Below, in pieces: positions 22,963 through 33,095 of a stretch of 64,000 nt of DNA; positions within the stretch are counted from its first letter, which is position 1; each line of letters begins with the position of its first letter. The stretch lies in contig OZ024735.1 of the NCBI GenBank assembly GCA_964016875.1, forward strand, positions 13,741,699 through 13,805,698. The letters are read 5' to 3'. A program made the translations under genes and the position numbers. The notes under the pieces are model-generated. The model did no database searches. It saw nothing but the letters and a program-made list of their open reading frames with translations, and was not told the origin of the DNA. This DNA is from Fallopia convolvulus. Lineage: Eukaryota; Streptophyta; Magnoliopsida; Caryophyllales; Polygonaceae.

Positions 22963-23530
22963 GGTATGTTTGTCACTCTCGCGGTTGTTCTCAAGATGCA
23001 AATAAGTGAAGAAGGATACAAGATAGTATGGCACTTTGAATATCTTGTAACGAGTACTTTAACCTTTGCTTTGAGATGACAAGATTCAAGTTTATAATAC
23101 AAATGAGTTTGTGATCGGATTTTGATCTGAGCATGGGTGGATCTCATTTGATATATAATTGTATAATAATTAATGTTTTTTTCAAAAATCAACTTAAAGG
23201 ATTTTGCATATGGATACAATGAATGCTATATTTTTTTTTAACAAAAAAATCCTCTAATATCTCGGGCGTGAATTTTTATACCAGGGATGTTAGAGCATTT
23301 TTTATAAGAGGAAGCAACTCTAATATCCCTGGCGTGTTTGTATATATCAGGGATATTAGGTTGGTTCTTTTATTAGAGAAAGCAAGTCTAATATCCCTGG
23401 CATGTTTTTTTATATCAGGGATATTAGGTCTATTATACCCTCAACATTTATCTCTGGCTTGTTTTAGCCTATATCAGGGATGTATTTCAAAAAAAGTTAG
23501 GGATAAAATACCACTTGTGTAGTAGTGCGC

Positions 23531-24154
23531 CGAATCTGTTGAGGATGTTCCTCTTGATAAAAGAGATGACCTGTGTGTCTTTTACTTCTTTGAAGGCTTT
23601 GGCTTCGATCCATTTAGAGAAATAGTCGGTCATGGCCAATATGTAAACACGTTGCCCTGAAGTTGGAGGAAGTTTCCCCACAATGTCCATCCCCCATTTC
23701 ATAAATGGCTAAGGGGATGTTATAGGATGTAGCAACCCAGGTGGTTGGTGTGGGATTGGTCCATCACGCTGGCACGCGTCACACCTTCGAGCGAACTCTG
23801 TTGCGTCTTTGTTCATGGTAGGCCAATAGTAGCTCATCTTGCTTGCCTTCTTTGCCATTTTGCGACCCCAGTATGATTTCCACATTCTTCGTCATGGATG
23901 TCCTGTAACACCTTATGTACTTCTTCCTCCTTTATGCATCGTGCGTATAATCCTGAAGACATCCACTTGAACAAAATGTTATCCTTGATAGCGAAAGTGG
24001 AAGCTCTTACCTTAAGTCGTCGAGCTTCTTCTTTATCATCCGGTAGAATTCCATCTCGTAACCACTTTAGGTAAGGTGTTACCCATGAAGTGACGGCATC
24101 GGAGTCTCGAACCTCAAAGATTTTTGTCTTTTTTGTTATTGAAGGTCCGTCCAA
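23531..24154 (-). pseudogene. Integrase of the second Tat element, N-terminal and core part
   Basis: Read leftward from about 24154: a spacer (SWVTPYLKWLRDGILPDD), the zinc-binding start (DIHDEECGNHTG), then after a frameshift the core MKWGMDIVGKLPPTSGQRV, LAMTDYFSKWIEAKAF and FIKRNILNRFG up to the CACTA insertion at 23527. The core resumes left of that insertion (19937-19822) with TIVCDNGSQFINEKMRSFFQ and STPRYPQAN, where the outer CACTA cuts it. Unlike the first Tat element, the second catalytic Asp (CDNGSQF) is kept. Confidence 0.88.
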
Positions 24155-24159
24155 GTGTA

Positions 24160-25085
24160 CAAAGGGTATGCTGTCATACTCTCTCGGATCAATTGCAGAT
24201 TTTTGTCTCTTTTGTTATAGAAGGTCCGTCCAAGTGTACAAAGGGTATGCTGCCATACTCTCTCGAAATGCTTAAAGCCTTTGCCAATTCCATGGAATTT
24301 CTCCAAGTACGCCTTCATTTTTGAATCCCTGGCAACATACGAATTCGTGACCTGATTGACATTGAGTAACGTATCACATATTACCTCGATTTCCTGCACG
24401 TTCAACTCTTTGGCAATGATTAATCATGCGATGAGTACCTCATACTCTGCTTCATTGTTTGTAGCTTTGAACGTGCATCGAATAGCCTGAGCTATCCTAT
24501 CCCCTGTGGCGACTTCAAGACTACCCCTAGTCCTGCGCCTACTTGATTTGGCGCTTTGTCCGTGTGCATCAACCATTTGTCGGTGCTTAGTGTTCTTTAA
24601 ACCTGTAATATTTCTTGATCTTCTTCTTCTAGCAAGGTAGGAGTGAAGTCAACCACAAAATCCGCTAGAGCTTGAGATTCCATTGCTGTCCGTGGTTCAT
24701 AAGTGACGTCATACCCATCGAGGTAAATTAACCACCTTACCAAGCGACGTGATAACTTTGGCTTTGACATGACACTCTTCATTGGAAAGTTAGTCCTCAC
24801 AGTAATAGAATGACTTTCAAAATAGGGACGTAACTTAATGGAAGCCATTACCAGAGACAATATGAGTTTTTCTACGGTTGAATACCTGGTTTCTACATCA
24901 AGTAGAGTTTTACTTGCATAGTAAATGGGTAACTGGTTCCCATCCTCCTCTCTAATCAAGACAACGCTTATGGCTGCCTCCGTGACCACCAAATAGATGT
25001 ACAACATTTCTCCTGGTTTGGGTTTGGATAGTATCTGTGGCTGAGATAGATACCTCTTTAGTTCCTTGAAAGCTTCTTCATTCAC
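24160..25085 (-). pseudogene. RNase H domains of the second Tat element
   Basis: 24597-25085 encodes the gypsy RNase H (AFKELKRYLSQPQILSKPKP, PIYYASKTLLDVETRYSTVE, RTAMESQALADFVVDFTP). The archaeal-type second domain follows at 24160-24600 in several frames: the codons for the DGASN region near 24560 are damaged, EVICDTLLNVNQV is at 24370, and the end is disrupted by a local duplication in which the stretch with AGGTCCGTCCAAGTGTACAA occurs twice (24144 and 24221). Confidence 0.8.
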
Positions 25086-25199
25086 TTCTGTCCACTCGAA
25101 CGACTTGTTTTTCTTCAGAATGTCGTAGAATAGCTTGTTTCTGTTTGACGATCTGGATATGAACCGGTTGAGTGTTGCTACTCATCCTATCAGCTTCTG

Positions 25200-25916
25200 A
25201 ACGTCTTCCACGCATCTCAGTGATTGTAACTCCATTATTGCTTTGATCTGTTCTGGACTTGCTTCAATTCCCCTTTGCATCACTATATACCCAAGTAATT
25301 TACCCGACGTGACTCTGAAGGAACATTTGGTTCAGTTCAACTTCATCTGGTAACTCCGTAGAATCTAGAACGCATCCTCCAAATGTCGAATGTGATCTTC
25401 CGCTTTCAAGGATTTGACCAGCATGCCGTCGATGTACACTTCCATCGTATCCCCCAGCTTTTCTTGAAACATCTTATTAATCAATCTCTGATAAGTAGCA
25501 CATGTGTTTTTTAATCCGAAAGGCATAACTTTATAACAATAGGTCGCTTGATTTGTCACGAATGCGGTTCTTTCTTGGTCGTTAGGGTGCATCATTATTT
25601 GATGGTATCCACTGAACGCGTCCATGAAAGTCCAAAGCTCATGTCCCGTTGTTGCATCCACCATCGCGTCGATATGAGGCAATGAGAATGAATCTTTGGG
25701 ACATGCTTTGTTTAGATTGGTAAAGTCGACGCAAACACGCCACTTCCCATTCTTCTTTTTTACGACAACCACATTCGCCAACCAGTCGGGATACTTTACT
25801 TCCCTGATTTTTCTAGACTCAAGCAAGGATTTTACCTCATCATTTATTACCTGATTGCGTTCTGGTGCAATCTTACGCCTTTGTCTATGTGATTGGTGGA
25901 ACTTTCGGGCTAACAT
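25200..25916 (-). pseudogene. Reverse transcriptase of the second Tat element
   Basis: An open part (25365-25916) reads DWLANVVVVKKKNGKWRVCV, DFTNLNKACPKDSFSLPHID, FMDAFSGYHQIMMHPND, YKVMPFGLKNTCATYQRLIN and VYIDGMLVKS. The catalytic box is YIDG rather than YIDD, one substitution that should abolish polymerisation. The thumb/connection part continues to about 25200 in another frame (GYIVMQRGIEASPEQ). Upstream (25920-26330) are the pre-RT segment FSCSNEDMVGINPVMIM and the protease tail. Confidence 0.88.
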
Positions 25917-26329
25917 TGACTGCGAGCATGATCATGACAGGGTTGATTCCTACCATGTCTTCATTCGAACAGGAAAAACAATCATTCTAGGACCGCAAGA
26001 ACCCCACTAATTGTTCCCGTAAGGTTTGCTCCAGATCTGTTCCTATTCTGATCTTCTTATATGGGTCAAACGGATCAAGGAAGACTTCTTCGAGCTCGAG
26101 CGTTTCGGGCTTTGCGTAGTAAGTCGGAGTCTTGCAGTGCTTTAATTGCTATGCTGACGATTTCTTCTCTATTTTGACTCGTTGAGCACTTGAAGTTGTT
26201 GCTCCCAAAGTGACTGAGTAACATTCCCTCACTATCTTTTGCTCTCCATTGATTTCTTGTATTCCCTATCGCGATGGGAACTTCACGCATTGATGATAGG
26301 TTGAAGGAATAGCCTTCATTCCGTGGATC

Positions 26330-26682
26330 CCTTGAGAAATTATCAATTAACTCTAGAGAATGACAATTGATCAAATACAGAGCAATAGATTTCAAAGAAA
26401 GAGCTTGAGATTTGTCGAGTGAGAGTGCATAATTTCGTGTCCTCCCCTTCGTTTATGGATGTGCTTTTATAGCCGTTCCTCTTGTCTTGACCGTTGTAAG
26501 CTTAATGGCTCTCCATCAAATCCCGCGAATATCGCCCCCATCATAACTACCATGGCCGTTACTCCGGAGATTGCATTGCGAGCCAAGATCTTGCCATTGC
26601 GTTTTAATGCGTATTAATGCTAATGGTCGTGGGCTTCGTTGTTGATCCGCCATCTTTGGGCCTGGTTTTGAGGGGCCCAACA
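26330..26682 (-). repeat. 5' LTR fragment of the second Tat element
   Basis: On the minus strand it begins TGTTGGGCCCCTC at 26682 and has a TATA box (CTATAAAAGC, about 26465-26474). It should continue to a CA end and primer site, but the sequence passes into the protease tail near 26330, so the LTR end, leader and gag were lost in one deletion. The boundary at 26682 rests on likeness to the other Tat LTR start. Confidence 0.6.
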
Positions 26683-27610
26683 TCCGCCTGTTTTGGTGTG
26701 GATGTCGCCTGCCATTTACTCGACCTCTCGATTTACCGGGTATATCCGGTAATCCGAAATCTTACCTACTCGAAAAACAACCCATATATGCATATCAAAC
26801 ATGAAATATACACCCATGATTAATTTAAATACCCATCTTATCCAAACAACCTACTAACCAATCCCATACCTAATTAAATGGCCTACAAGTTGCGATCTTG
26901 ACTTTAGCATTACAAATACTGTTCTAAAAATCCCTTCTAGGCCCCGTCTATGCCCGCCTAGGCACTAGAAGGTCCTAGACCGCCTAGCCATCCAGATCGC
27001 CTAGGCACCCGTCTAGGACCACCTAAGCTACCGTTCAGGCCTTCTAGGCGCTAGGCGGTCCCTCTCCACCCAACGTCCACCTAGCTTTTTTTAGAAACTA
27101 GATTACTACTAGTAATATTTTCCCGTACCTTGTATGGGTTTTTCTTAAATAAAATATTAATAATAGAATATTGTTCGAGAAAAATAATCATGTAAATACT
27201 TAAATATAAATTTTGAATAAATATTTAAAATCAATAAACTATAAAAGTTGCTTATTTGAAACAATAATATTGTATTACTATTACGAATTAAATTAATATC
27301 CAAAACATGATAATTTATTTAATTATAAAAATAGATAAGTAATAAGATAAAAATTTATCAATTTATTATATACATATACATAAGACTGTTCAAAATAAAC
27401 TTAATTATAGTGATATAAAATTGTACATACATTATACTATCTTTATATTAAATTTAATTCTCTAAACCTAGCATATGCATTATATCTAAAAATAAAATAA
27501 GTATCCTAATATTTGTATAATATATAGCATAAAAAATTTCTTAATAATCTTCTTATTTATCATATCCAAAAATAAAAGATTATTTTTAAAAAATTAAGAA
27601 TGGGATTTTA
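26683..27610. other. AT-rich intergenic sequence with a GCCTAGGC-rich patch
   Basis: No gene is seen. Between about 26935 and 27080 there is a dense set of near-palindromic words: GCCTAGGCACTAG, CGCCTAGCC, GCCTAGGCACCC, CTAGGCGCTAGGCGG. Such sequence is typical of a small non-autonomous element or a hairpin-forming repeat, but no termini or target duplication could be fixed. The remainder is A+T-rich. Confidence 0.5.
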
Positions 27611-28870
27611 GGTTTTGGTTCAAGTGAGGATCACTCTTGTGGTAAGACATTTTGCTTAAAATGAGGACTAATCTCAACCATTAGATTTACCTCATCACTA
27701 TATATTGGATGGTCAAGATTTTTTTTATTTTCTTTATTTTTTGTTCTTTGTTTAAAAAATCTTTAAAAATGCTAAATATGACAGTTCAATTTTTATATAA
27801 TACGAGTTCATTTTTATACATCAGAATTTCAATTTTTTTATGTTAGAAGTTCAATTTTCTATATTGTATGTGTTCAATTTTTATATTCTACGAGTTCATT
27901 TTTCAATCGATGATAAGTTCAATTTTTATGTGCTTTGAGTTCATTTTTCAAATAACTCGATTTTCACATACCTAAAAAAAAACTTAAAAAAAATTTTTTT
28001 TTTCAAATTTTTTTACCTTTTTAAAATGATTTTATTATTTAAAAATGTTAAATATGACAGTTCAATTTTTATATACTACGAGTGCAGTTTTATACATTAG
28101 AAATTTAATTTTTTATGTTAGGCGTTTAATTTTCTACATTGAATGAGTTCAATTTTTATATTGTACGAGTTCATTTTTTTATCGATGATAAGTTCAATTT
28201 TATGTTCTTTGAGTTCATTTTTCATATAATTCGATTTTCACAACTTAAAAAATAATCGACTTTTTTTCGATTTTTTATTTACTTTTTCGATTTTTTTCCT
28301 TTTTTAAAATTATGTTATTTCTATTAAAAAAAGCTTTAAAAACGATAAATTTGACAGTTCAATTTTTATATACTACGAGTTCATTTTTATATACTAGAAG
28401 TTCAATTTTTAGTTAGAAGTTCAATTTTCTATATTGTATGAGTTCAATTTTTATACTATACGAGTTCATTTTTTATCTATGATAAGTTCAATTTTTATGT
28501 TCTTTGAGTTCATTTTTTATAAAATTCGATTTTCACAAATTTAAAAAATTTAAAAAATTTAAAAAATTTAAAAAATTTAAAAAATTTAAAAAATTTAAAA
28601 AATTTAAAAAATTTAAAAAATTTAAAAAATTTAAAAAATTTAAAAAATTTAAAAAATTTAAAAAATTTAAAAAATTTAAAAAATTTAAAAAATTTAAAAA
28701 ATTTAAAAAATTTTAAAATTTTAAAATTTTAAAAAATTTAAAAAATAATAATTTTTTGAAAAATCTTGACCATTCATTGCATAGTAAAGGAGTGAATCCA
28801 ATGGTTGAGATTAGTCCTCATTTTAAGCCTTGTCCTTACCACAAGGGTGATCCTCACCGGAACCATGCCC
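27611..28870. mobile_element. MULE-like non-autonomous element (10-bp TSD)
   Basis: 1260 bp flanked by a perfect 10-bp direct repeat TGGGATTTTA (27601-27610 and 28871-28880). Inverted termini of about 110 bp share GTGAGGATCAC, CTTGTGGTAAG and AAAATGAGGACTAATCTCAA. TSD length and long TIRs fit the Mutator superfamily. The interior is three diverged copies of a 280-290-bp unit starting near 27780, 28056 and 28352 (GACAGTTCAATTTTTATATA), and a 9-bp minisatellite. No coding sequence is present. Confidence 0.88.
28539..28711. repeat. Minisatellite of TTAAAAAAT, about 19 copies
   Basis: A nearly perfect array of a 9-bp unit inside the MULE-like element. It creates an artificial open frame of Lys-Phe-Lys repeats, which is not a gene. 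Confidence 0.95.
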
Positions 28871-28880
28871 TGGGATTTTA

Positions 28881-29420
28881 TATCCATTGATTATAGTGAT
28901 ATAAGATTGTACGTATATTACACTATCTTTATATTAAACTTAATTATTTTGCTAAAGATTGATTTTAATAAAAGGGGTAATGTGGTCCAATCGAAAAGCG
29001 ACATATGTTATTTAATAATTTTTTGAACCTCCCCTTTAGTATATAGCTATGATTGCCGCATGGACAAAGTTCGAACTCAACAATATAATTTTGGCAAAAC
29101 AATCCCCATCCGGCTCTTTCAAACAAGTGGAAATACCCCTAAGCACGCCAAACCAACTTCGATCGAACCTAATTGTGTATTTAAATCAAATCATACAACT
29201 TTTTAATTTTTGAAGCAAATTATATACAACGACATGTATTTTTTAACAGAGTATATAAAAAATGTAATTGTAAATTTAAAAAAAGGATAAAAAAAATAAG
29301 AATGTAAATTTACTTTTGGTCTAAGATTTTTTCTTAGCATGTAAGTGTATATTTTTAGTAGTGTGTAAAAAAATAAGAATGCATATTTTTTAATCTTTTT
29401 TTTCCTTGCACGCTTCAGAC
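28881..29420. other. Intergenic AT-rich sequence
   Basis: No gene is seen. The first 60 bp (28889-28943) repeat, with a few changes, the stretch at 27404-27459 on the other side of the MULE-like element. Confidence 0.6.
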
Positions 29421-30680
29421 TTTTTTTTTTGATTAGGTAAAAATTCGGTTTATCAGACAAGTCCGGTACAACCGAGAGGCCGAGTAAACGGCAGTCGGAA
29501 AACGACTAGAATCGACAAAAGCAGCAAAGACACATAAAGAAAGTGCAACTGGTGAAAGAACAGGAATTAGAACAAACGGGTAGTAGGGAAAGTGAGGGGC
29601 TAAAGAACAACGTCTTTAGCATTCGGGTCAAAGCGGACAAATCAAGTATGATAAGTGGAATGATGACATTGCCTGCACCGGAATGTAGGATCTTCAACAA
29701 CCACGAACACGTCCTAGCGACCTCGCCAATCACTAACAACAACACCCAGTCCAAAACCAAATCACGAAGTTGTACAAACCGTGTCCGGGACATACTTCCA
29801 AAGATCAAACCTGAAAACACAAAAACAACAAAACAAACTAGAGAAAAGGCTAGTGGGCCAAACAACCAGCCCAACAACCAAAGCCCACCCAAAGGAGCAC
29901 ATAGGCCAAACATCAAGCATAAGGTCTACAAAGAGCCACGTAATCATAAGCAAAACCAAGAATTTTTCTATGGTGGACAACACACCACACAATCAGAGGA
30001 CGAGCCCCGGCGGCCAACACCAGAGGTGATTTGAGACAGCCTCGACGGTGGAGCAAAGCACGCCACAAAGGCGGAGCAAGAATAGGGGACATCACCAGGA
30101 GTGTTCGGAGAAAGCCCCGGCGGTCAGAAACCACAAGCGGACGACGGTGGGAGGGGGAAAAGCGAAGGACAAGTACTAAACCGACGACGGAAAACCAAAG
30201 CCAGAGTCGATCGCCGACGACGACGACGACAAAACCAAAACCAAAGCTAGACGACGACGACGGAAGTTTTCTGAAAACCTATTGGGATAGAAAACTCAAA
30301 GATCACAAAGTAATCCAGGTCTAAAGAACAAGTTCGTTCTTCTCAGAGGCTTATAAAAAAAACTCCCAACCACAAAATTCAAACAGAAAACAGTAAAAAA
30401 CTGAAAATTCTTCCATGAGTTCGATCTATGAATCGGATGTTCGAATCAATCCAGCTTTCTCAGCAAAGGATTGATATGTTAGATAAACAATCTCAGTCTC
30501 CTCAACTATATGAGATTGATTGATTCGTTTGAGAAGAAGTTGTCTTAAAATTTCTCCATTCTAATTTCTCATCTTTCCTAAATTATGAGATTTCTCATAT
30601 TCATTCTAGGAAAGAACTAGAAATGGGGAAAGGGCTGAATTCATTTTCTGGAGGAACTGGGAATTAGGGGACCCGTTCGA
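29421..30680 (-). mobile_element. LINE-type retroposon, 5'-truncated, with target duplication
   Basis: On the minus strand the element ends AACCGAATTTTTACCTAATC followed by A10, a typical plant L1-type 3' end. The flanks carry a 15-17-bp duplication with one mismatch: TTGCACGCTTCAGAC (29406-29420) and TTGCACGTTTCAGAC (30681-30695). The 1260-bp body has no recognisable endonuclease or reverse transcriptase. A GC-rich stretch (30030-30260) rich in CGACGACGA lies in the middle. It is a short derivative or a retroposed transcript moved by LINE machinery. Confidence 0.8.
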
Positions 30681-30751
30681 TTGCACGTTTCAGACTTGCA
30701 GACTTGCAGTAGAGAGGAGTTATTTTTTGTGTACTTTAATTTATTTTATTA

Positions 30752-31073
30752 CTCCCTCCGTCCCATTTTGTTTGTCCAATTTCCATTTTAGTTGTCCCAA
30801 AATGTTTGTCCAACTTTTTTTCTTTCCTTTTATATCCAACTTTTCTTACAATATTACCCCTATTTAATCTCATTTTTTACCTACATTTTTCAATAAAAAA
30901 TCTACCCCCAATCAACTTTTTAGTCATTTCCTTTTTCTTTCTCTTTCTTCCCATCTTTATCCATCAACATCATACACTCTCTCTTCTCCCCATTGGTTAC
31001 TTTTTCTCCCATTCCACTTTCTTAATTTGTGTGAGAATTGTCCTTTTGGACAAACAAAATGGGACGGAGGGAG
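30752..31073. mobile_element. Stowaway-type MITE (Tc1/mariner)
   Basis: 322 bp with inverted ends CTCCCTCCGTCCC...GGGACGGAGGGAG and the TA target duplication (30750-30751 and 31074-31075). The motif CTCCCTCCGTCCC is diagnostic for Stowaway. It lies about 210 bp downstream of the stop codon of the BAHD gene, so it may be in or near its 3' flank. Confidence 0.95.
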
Positions 31074-31284
31074 TACATACGTCGACCACACTGACATCGA
31101 TCGTTGTAGCATTCTTCTCCGATCCCAACAAAATGGAGAATTGATGTTGTGTACGTGACAGAATGTGATATGCCAAGCGTCCGAATATGCTAGCTGGGGT
31201 ACACACTTGACACTACAAAGGGGTAAGGGTTATATAGAATTATCTGAGGTACACGATGCATCTATCCTAACACAGACATGTCAA

Positions 31285-32901
31285 TCAACACTTAGGCAAG
31301 TTGAAATAAGTGGACACAAGGGGCCTGAAGACGTGGGAAGCCTCTTTCTCCACCACATCCATTTGCTTCTTCCGAAGATGCATGTAAACCACCCAATCTC
31401 CTTGGCGGGAGACGCTGGGCATGGGCATCACGTATCCGGCCTCCCCTTTCCACGGGAAGTAATACGAACCGAACGCCGGCTTCCCCCACCCGAAGTCGAC
31501 TTTTGCCACCGGAAAGCGCTGCCCGGACGACACCATCACCGCCGCCCCCTCCCTCGTGCTTTCGGCATACACCCTCCCCCTTGGCTCCATCGGCCGCCTC
31601 TTCTCCACCCACTGGACGAGGCTGGAGAAGTGCTCGGCCGTCGTCGTCTCCTCCTTGCAGCGGTGGATGAGATCCGCCGCGTCCGCCAACGACATCCTCT
31701 CCAGCTCACCCGCGGTGGCCTCCGTGAAGGGGAAGGAGACCACGTTCCCGAAATAGTGGGGCATCAACGCTGCGTTCTCGGTGTTGTCGGGGTACATCCG
31801 GGTGCGCCCGTCCACGGCTATCGACATCTTGAAGGAGGCGCCGCTGTTGGTCACCGATTTCGCTAGCACTTGCCACAGGAAGGCTGTGAATGCCTCGTAC
31901 TTGGTCCTGTCCATCAAAATCATTTCGATCCGCGGATTGTATCAATGTACATATATATACATACAAGTTTGAAAAAAAGTCTCTATGGACATTTACTGTG
32001 AAACCGAGAGAGAGTATAATATAGTACCTGAAACTTTGTTTGTCGGCATTCTTGCAACATGATTTCCGTTGCAAGTCATCGATGTTATGGGCTTCGATGT
32101 AAAACGTTCGGCTTGTGAATTGCTCGGCAGGGTCATCAAGTGCGGTCTGGTGGTGGTAGCCGTTAGGAAAGCTGGCCTGCGGCCTGGTCACGTACCAGTG
32201 CTCCACTGAGGAATTCGAATTCGGAGGATTCCGGGGGTGGAGCAGCCAGCGGTTTACGTTGGGGACGAAGGACACACATCTTCCGTGGACAGCATTTTCC
32301 GCCCATGAAAGTGCAAACATGTTGGCGGAATAGGCATCAGCGACCCTGTGATCAAACGTCAATCCCACCACAAGACCACCGCATCTAAACTCAGTCACCT
32401 GAAGAATACAAGTTGTTTTTATTCATGTAACTATACAAATTCAAATCTAAACAATATATATATATATACCTGAACCCCAAGAACACCTCGGTGAATAACG
32501 GGAACGAGGGTGGCGTGAACGCTGACATCGGGATGGAAGAGATCAAGATCTCGGAGCTCCAAATCCGTGGAAGCATGAAGGAAGTCGGCGCCCCGTCCGG
32601 ACAGCAACGACTCCGGCTCGCCAGCGTGGTTGGGGACTATTTCTCCGGCGAATACTGCAAAGGAGGAGAGCGTGCGGGCCAGGGATTCCCTCAGCACCTG
32701 CACCGGACAGCTCGGCTCCGGCCTCGGCCTCGGCCTCGTGTAGCAAAAATACACGCTCACCATGAGGTCGTCAGAGTAGATGTAGTCAAGGTTTGATAGC
32801 GGCAACCGCCCCGCCAGCTGCTTGTGTTGCTGCTGGCCATGGTTTAAGGGTGCCACCACATCCTTGCAAGTTATCATTACTGGAATTTCGCACGACCCCA
32901 T
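31285..32901 (-). CDS. BAHD acyltransferase, three exons
   Basis: A cytosolic enzyme that would transfer an acyl group from acyl-CoA to an alcohol or amine acceptor in specialised metabolism. Exons are 32901-32470, 32398-32028 and 31906-31285, with GT-AG introns of 71 and 121 nt. They total 1425 nt, a protein of 474 residues, normal for the family. The catalytic motif HRVAD is at residues 161-165 and the structural DFGWG motif at 405-409. The N-terminal part includes LPLSNLDYI, as in other BAHDs. No stop or frameshift is seen, so it may be functional. Subclade and substrate cannot be fixed; the DFGWGKP and HRVADAYS contexts recall hydroxycinnamoyl- or coumarin-related members. It is flanked closely by a MITE and an hAT element. 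Confidence 0.92.
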
Positions 32902-32983
32902 TTTTTCTGCGCCGCTCGCCTTTCTCTTTTGTTAGAGACTTAAGAGTTTTGTGCGATTTGTGGACGTGAAGATCGATATGATG

Positions 32984-32993
32984 TATTTATATA
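32984..32993 (-). promoter_or_regulatory. TATA box of the BAHD gene
   Basis: The minus strand reads TATATAAATA about 83 bp upstream of the ATG, giving an expected transcript start near 32955 and a leader of about 55 nt. The hAT element begins only about 100 bp further upstream (33096). Confidence 0.65.
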
Positions 32994-33095
32994 TGGGCGG
33001 AGAGGGACTAAGCTAGCTACTGTGCAAAGGCAATAAATTGTGTACTCTATATATCTAGCGATTGAGGAATATATATAGGTATGAATTGATAGACC

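Larger units (their letters stand above)
19941..23527. mobile_element. Non-autonomous CACTA with captured gene fragments
   Basis: 3587 bp. The left end CACTACTACACAAATAGT and the right end (minus) CACTACTACACAAGTGGT form the inverted repeats. A perfect 3-bp duplication CGC flanks it (19938-19940 and 23528-23530). Subterminal repeats with the sense CTAATATCCCTGG...ATATCAGGGATATTAG lie inside both ends (about 19980-20200 and 23255-23480). Removing it rejoins the integrase codons of the Tat element. No transposase is present; instead it holds exon-like pieces of at least two cellular genes, all on the plus strand. Confidence 0.92.
19819..26682 (-). mobile_element. Second Tat-lineage retrotransposon (minus), truncated and internally deleted
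   Basis: Minus-strand order from 26682: LTR beginning TGTTGGGCCCC, a protease tail, RT, RNase H domains, integrase. It is interrupted by the 3.6-kb CACTA (19941-23527) and cut at 19819 by the outer CACTA; the rest of integrase and the 3' LTR should lie beyond that element. Near 26330 the LTR side runs straight into the last protease residues (MKAIPSTYHQ), so gag and most of protease are deleted. RT carries YIDG instead of YIDD. Its LTR start resembles that of the Tat element at 6819 (TGTTAGGCCC). Confidence 0.85.

Noticed and set aside
28539..28711. Regular short repeats as a CRISPR-like array
   Set aside because: There are no spacers, the unit is 9 bp and AT-only, and the DNA is plant nuclear.
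28504..28716. Open frame of Lys-Phe-Lys repeats
   Set aside because: It is the translation of a 9-bp minisatellite in a MULE-like element, not a gene.
29506..30324. Frames of 60-160 codons on both strands
   Set aside because: Low-complexity translations (Trp/Leu/Phe-rich on one strand, Lys/Arg/Thr-rich on the other) inside the LINE insert; no reverse transcriptase or endonuclease motif.
31165..31866. Long plus-strand frame opposite the acyltransferase gene
   Set aside because: It is an antisense shadow of BAHD exon 3; composition follows the GC-rich exon and no domain is visible.
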